From Cellvibrionaceae bacterium (GTDB lineage Bacteria; Pseudomonadota; Gammaproteobacteria; Pseudomonadales; Cellvibrionaceae), in the NCBI GenBank assembly GCA_021151525.1, contig JAGKXD010000176.1, positions 1-8,434 of the forward strand: 8,434 nucleotides of DNA. The letters run 5' to 3'. Of this stretch, positions 6,315-8,434 are shown piece after piece (positions within the stretch are counted from its first letter, which is position 1; each line of letters opens with the position of its first letter). The position numbers were made by a program, and so were the translations under genes. The notes below the pieces were generated by a model. It was not told the DNA's origin, made no database searches, and worked only from the letters and a program-made list of their open reading frames with translations.

Positions 6315-6776
6315 ATGAAAACCCTACTGTCTTTTATATTTACACTCGCCCTAACACTTCCCGCATTCGCCCAAATAAACCAAACCAAAGAAATCCAAAC
6401 CTCGCAAAAATTTGGTGACTACACAGTTCACTACAATGTGTTCAACAGCAAAAGCATTCCTGCAGAAGTTGCTAAGGTTTACAACCTCACGCGCAGTAAA
6501 GATATTGCTTTGGTAAATATCAGCCTCACCAAAACTGAAAACGGCAAAACTAGCTTAGGCTTACCTGCAAAGGTTTCCGTAAAAGCTGTGAATTTAATGC
6601 AGCAAGTGAAAGATTTGGACTTTATGGAAATCAAAGAACCGGAAGCAACTTATTACATCGCCAAGTTTCGTCACACCAATGAAGAAGATATTCGGTTTGA
6701 AGTTAGTGTAGTTCCGGAGGGGGAAAACAAACCTTTGACGGTTAGTTTTACGCGGAAGTTGTTTACGGAGAATTGA
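6315..6776 (+). CDS. Secreted DUF4426 family protein
   Basis: This 153-residue protein begins with a signal peptide (residues 1-19, cleavage likely after LPAFA) and should be periplasmic. The mature part carries the pattern I associate with DUF4426: FGDYTVHYNVFNS (33-45), followed by IPAEVAKVYNLTRSKDIALVNI (48-69), and a beta-rich remainder with no obvious catalytic residues. In Pseudomonas a DUF4426 gene also follows metX and metW, so the placement is conserved although the function is unknown. The 102-base gap to metW holds a hairpin repeat, so its expression may be partly uncoupled from metXW. The Shine-Dalgarno (GTGAG, 6301-6305) is moderate. The gene usually found next in pseudomonads, rdgB, is absent here. 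Confidence 0.85.
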   Translation: MKTLLSFIFTLALTLPAFAQINQTKEIQTSQKFGDYTVHYNVFNSKSIPAEVAKVYNLTRSKDIALVNISLTKTENGKTSLGLPAKVSVKAVNLMQQVKDLDFMEIKEPEATYYIAKFRHTNEEDIRFEVSVVPEGENKPLTVSFTRKLFTEN

Positions 6777-6822
6777 TCTCATTGAAGATAAGGCTTATGA
6801 CGCATACATTGAGGAAATCACA

Positions 6823-7671
6823 TTGATCTATCATTACTGCAGCCAAGTCAATTTTCTAAACATAATAAGATCAAAGGAATTGTGGGCAACAGATTTATCC
6901 AAAATGAATGACCCTGAAGAAATGCTTGACGGACGCCGCATTATAATGGACTTGTTTGGAAAAACATTTCCATCCAGTAAATACCCTATAAATGGTTCTT
7001 TTCCTGATGACGATAATTTATATCTAGTTAGTTCCGCATCAAAAAATGGAGACGTACTTAGCCAATGGCGCTCATACGCGCAAGATGGGACTGGATTTAG
7101 CATTGGAATTGATGAAAAAGATTTGAACATGCTTAATTTAAATCCTTTTAAATCAGGAATTCCAATTCAAGGGGACGAATATAGCGGTGTTCCCGAGTAC
7201 TTAATTGAAGATGTCTTGTATTCGCATGATGATTTTACTCTCAAAATTGAACAATTTATGCAAAACCACCTTCGAGATTATGGCGTGCCATTTGATACCA
7301 ATTATGATGGGCCACTAAAGACTAGCTCCATATTTTTCATGAGAGAGCTCGCAATGAACTTCTGCCTATTAAAAAGCGATTTTTATAAAGAGGAGCAGGA
7401 AGTAAGAATTTACAAATCAATCTCAATTGAATGGAGCCTGTTGGCCGCCAATCCCCTACCGAACAAATTTATTAAATTTGACTTTCTTGACTCGCCTTAC
7501 GGTATTAAGCCGTATGCCCCCATATATCTATGGTCAGACAATAGGACGGCGATAAAAGAAATCGTAATTGGCCCGAGAAATCCATCGTCCATTAAAGACG
7601 TAGAAACATTTTTGAAGCTAAATGGATATCCAAAAATTGAAATTAGCAAATCTGCTGGTAATTATCGTTAG
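6823..7671 (+). CDS. DUF2971 family protein, TTG start
   Basis: This 282-residue soluble protein has the DUF2971 layout. It opens with IYHYCSQVNFLNIIRSKELW (2-21) and SKMNDPEEM (26-34), where the NDPxE motif is the family hallmark. The central DVLSQWRSYAQDGTGFSIGI (77-96) corresponds to the usual W..YA...G..IG block. EEQEVRIYK (190-198) and EIVIGPR (246-252) follow, and the end is SAGNYR. The biochemical function of this family is not established; members are scattered among accessory and island genes, sometimes near defence genes. The start is TTG at 6823: GAGGA (6811-6815) is well placed 7 bases ahead, and family members begin close to the YHY motif. The frame is open further upstream, to within the end of the previous gene, but no ATG or GTG is available. 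The gene is visibly more AT-rich than metXW, suggesting acquisition by transfer. Confidence 0.85.
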   Translation: MIYHYCSQVNFLNIIRSKELWATDLSKMNDPEEMLDGRRIIMDLFGKTFPSSKYPINGSFPDDDNLYLVSSASKNGDVLSQWRSYAQDGTGFSIGIDEKDLNMLNLNPFKSGIPIQGDEYSGVPEYLIEDVLYSHDDFTLKIEQFMQNHLRDYGVPFDTNYDGPLKTSSIFFMRELAMNFCLLKSDFYKEEQEVRIYKSISIEWSLLAANPLPNKFIKFDFLDSPYGIKPYAPIYLWSDNRTAIKEIVIGPRNPSSIKDVETFLKLNGYPKIEISKSAGNYR

Positions 7672-7739
7672 TCTAAAGTTAACTTATCAATCACTTTCAA
7701 GATAAATGAGTTAAGCATTTAAATTTTTGAGATCAAATA

Positions 7740-7805
7740 ATGAAAAACATAACAGGCGGTTGCCTTTGCGGCAGAGTGCGCTATTCAGCAAGTAGGTTGG
7801 GGTAA
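7740..7805 (+). pseudogene. Truncated first copy of the GFA-family gene
   Basis: ATG at 7740 opens a 21-codon frame whose first 17 codons (MKNITGGCLCGRVRYSA) match the start of the intact GFA gene at 7974. The two share 38 of 51 bases by eye, with seven differing codons synonymous and three changing the residue. Homology extends upstream into the leader, TTTTTGAGATCA at 7724-7735 and again at 7956-7967. Coding similarity stops at 7790, one base before a REP-like unit begins, and a stop follows at 7803. The pattern of mostly silent changes suggests a once-functional paralogue, the rest of which was lost or replaced by the repeat element. It is too short to be a working zinc protein, as it keeps only the first CxC pair. 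Confidence 0.8.
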
Positions 7806-7946
7806 TCCAGCACACCCCAACATATCTGACTCATAAAGAACTGACTGTCAATTTAATACAAGTGCCTTAAATACTTTCTGCTTTAATACAAACATTGTCA
7901 TGTTGGGGTGCGTCGTTCGCAAGCTCACGTCTTACCACCAACCTAC
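7792..7946. repeat. 155-bp element of two inverted REP-like units
   Basis: The ends are a perfect 9-bp inverted repeat: GTAGGTTGG (7792-7800) and CCAACCTAC (7938-7946). Inside them lies a perfect 11-bp inverted pair: CACCCCAACAT (7813-7823) and ATGTTGGGGTG (7900-7910). Each half is also a hairpin on its own; the left one pairs GTTGGGGT (7796-7803) with ACCCCAAC (7814-7821). The units resemble the common GTAGGTTGGGGT...ACCCCAACAT dispersed repeat seen in many bacterial genomes. The AT-rich centre contains TTTAATACAA twice (7852-7861 and 7882-7891). No target duplication is visible at the ends and there is no transposase, so it is a REP pair or MITE-like element that would be moved in trans. 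Confidence 0.75.
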
Positions 7947-7973
7947 ATTAATCACTTTTTGAGATCATCAGAA

Positions 7974-8396
7974 ATGCAAAACATAACCGGCGGTTGCCTC
8001 TGCGGTGCAGTACGTTACGAGGCGAACACAAAATCCATAATGACCCGCGCTTGTTGGTGTCGCACTTGCCAGCATCTTGCGGCAGGCAATGCGACTGTGA
8101 ATATGGTATTTCCTACCGATGCAGTAACCATTTCTGGCGAGCTAAGTGATTTTGAAAGCACTGCTGATAGCGGTAATAAAATGCACAGAAAGTTTTGCCC
8201 GAAATGTGGCGTGCATTTGTTTAGCCAAGCAGAAGTGCGCCCGCATATTTTGATTATTCGTGCGGGCACTTTGGATGATCAGAAAGATGTGAAAATTGAT
8301 GCCTTGATTTGGACTTCATCGGCACCGGCGTGGGCGTATCTTGATCCGAGTATTCCGCATTTTGAAAAGCAGCCACCTGCACCTGTGGTGAAATAA
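7974..8396 (+). CDS. GFA-family zinc protein (glutathione-dependent formaldehyde-activating enzyme-like)
   Basis: This 140-residue protein shows the full cysteine pattern of the GFA/Mss4-like fold: CxC at C8 and C10 (GGCLCGAVRY), CxCxxC at C27, C29 and C32 (ACWCRTC), and CxxC at C75 and C78 (FCPKCG). These bind structural and catalytic zinc in the founding member, which joins formaldehyde to glutathione. Most relatives are of unknown substrate, so formaldehyde activity is not assured. A longer frame could start at GTG 7908, but that GTG lies inside the REP-like element. The ATG at 7974 matches the family start and aligns with the ATG of the truncated copy at 7740, so it is chosen. The Shine-Dalgarno is weak (GAGA at 7961-7964). 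The gene is intact; transcription may be affected by the hairpin-rich element just upstream. Confidence 0.88.
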   Translation: MQNITGGCLCGAVRYEANTKSIMTRACWCRTCQHLAAGNATVNMVFPTDAVTISGELSDFESTADSGNKMHRKFCPKCGVHLFSQAEVRPHILIIRAGTLDDQKDVKIDALIWTSSAPAWAYLDPSIPHFEKQPPAPVVK

Positions 8397-8415
8397 ATTT
8401 CGTAGTGCAGTCTAG

Positions 8416-8434
8416 CCCCTCCCCCTTTCCAAGG
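8416..8434. repeat. Partial hairpin repeat or terminator cut by the window end
   Basis: The last bases are CCCCTCCCCCTTTCCAAGG. CCTT (8424-8427) and AAGG (8431-8434) already pair, and the run of C before them would pair with a G run if the sequence continues as in the common CCTCCCCCTT...AAGGGGGAGG repeat. It lies 20 bases after the GFA stop, so it could end that transcript. The right arm is not visible. Confidence 0.35.

Noticed and set aside
7908..7973. N-terminal extension of the GFA protein from GTG 7908
   Set aside because: The GTG and the next codons are part of the REP-like element, and the ATG at 7974 fits the family start and the aligned first copy.

Overview
The window looks like chromosomal DNA of a free-living gammaproteobacterium, most likely of the Cellvibrio/Cellvibrionaceae type. 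This rests on the Pseudomonas-like order metX-metW-DUF4426, moderate GC content with AT-rich spacers, an AmtB with a sigma-54 promoter, and short dispersed repeats of kinds common in gammaproteobacteria. The genus is an inference; no rRNA or marker gene is present.

Layout. Positions 1-312 are an AT-rich spacer without a recognisable gene. Positions 313-2325 (+) encode a stand-alone bacterial dynamin-like GTPase. It converges on a minus-strand operon, amtB (4266-2824) followed by an unknown 128-residue gene (2827-2441). These two overlap by ATGA, and the operon ends at a strong hairpin/T-tract terminator at 2323-2365. A near-perfect sigma-54 promoter (4314-4299, minus) lies just ahead of amtB, as expected for a nitrogen-starvation operon, but no glnK is present. 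The divergent 377-bp region 4267-4643 separates amtB from the methionine operon metX-metW (4644-6212, +). A signal-peptide DUF4426 protein (6315-6776) follows, behind a small dispersed hairpin repeat.

From about 6780 onwards the content becomes accessory. A DUF2971 gene with a TTG start and AT-rich composition comes first. A broken first copy of a GFA-family gene follows, then a 155-bp element made of two inverted REP-like units, then an intact GFA-family gene (7974-8396). The window ends inside another short repeat.

Working together: AmtB imports or senses ammonium, and the coupled 128-residue protein is a candidate partner. MetX and MetW act at the activated-homoserine step of methionine synthesis. 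The most striking anomaly is in MetX: the protein is well conserved and keeps its Ser-Asp-His triad, but about 57 residues of the helical lid are missing in frame. Other points of interest are the uncharacterised protein coupled to AmtB, and the GFA remnant next to inverted REP-like units. I did not find a complete multi-gene system that I would call new.
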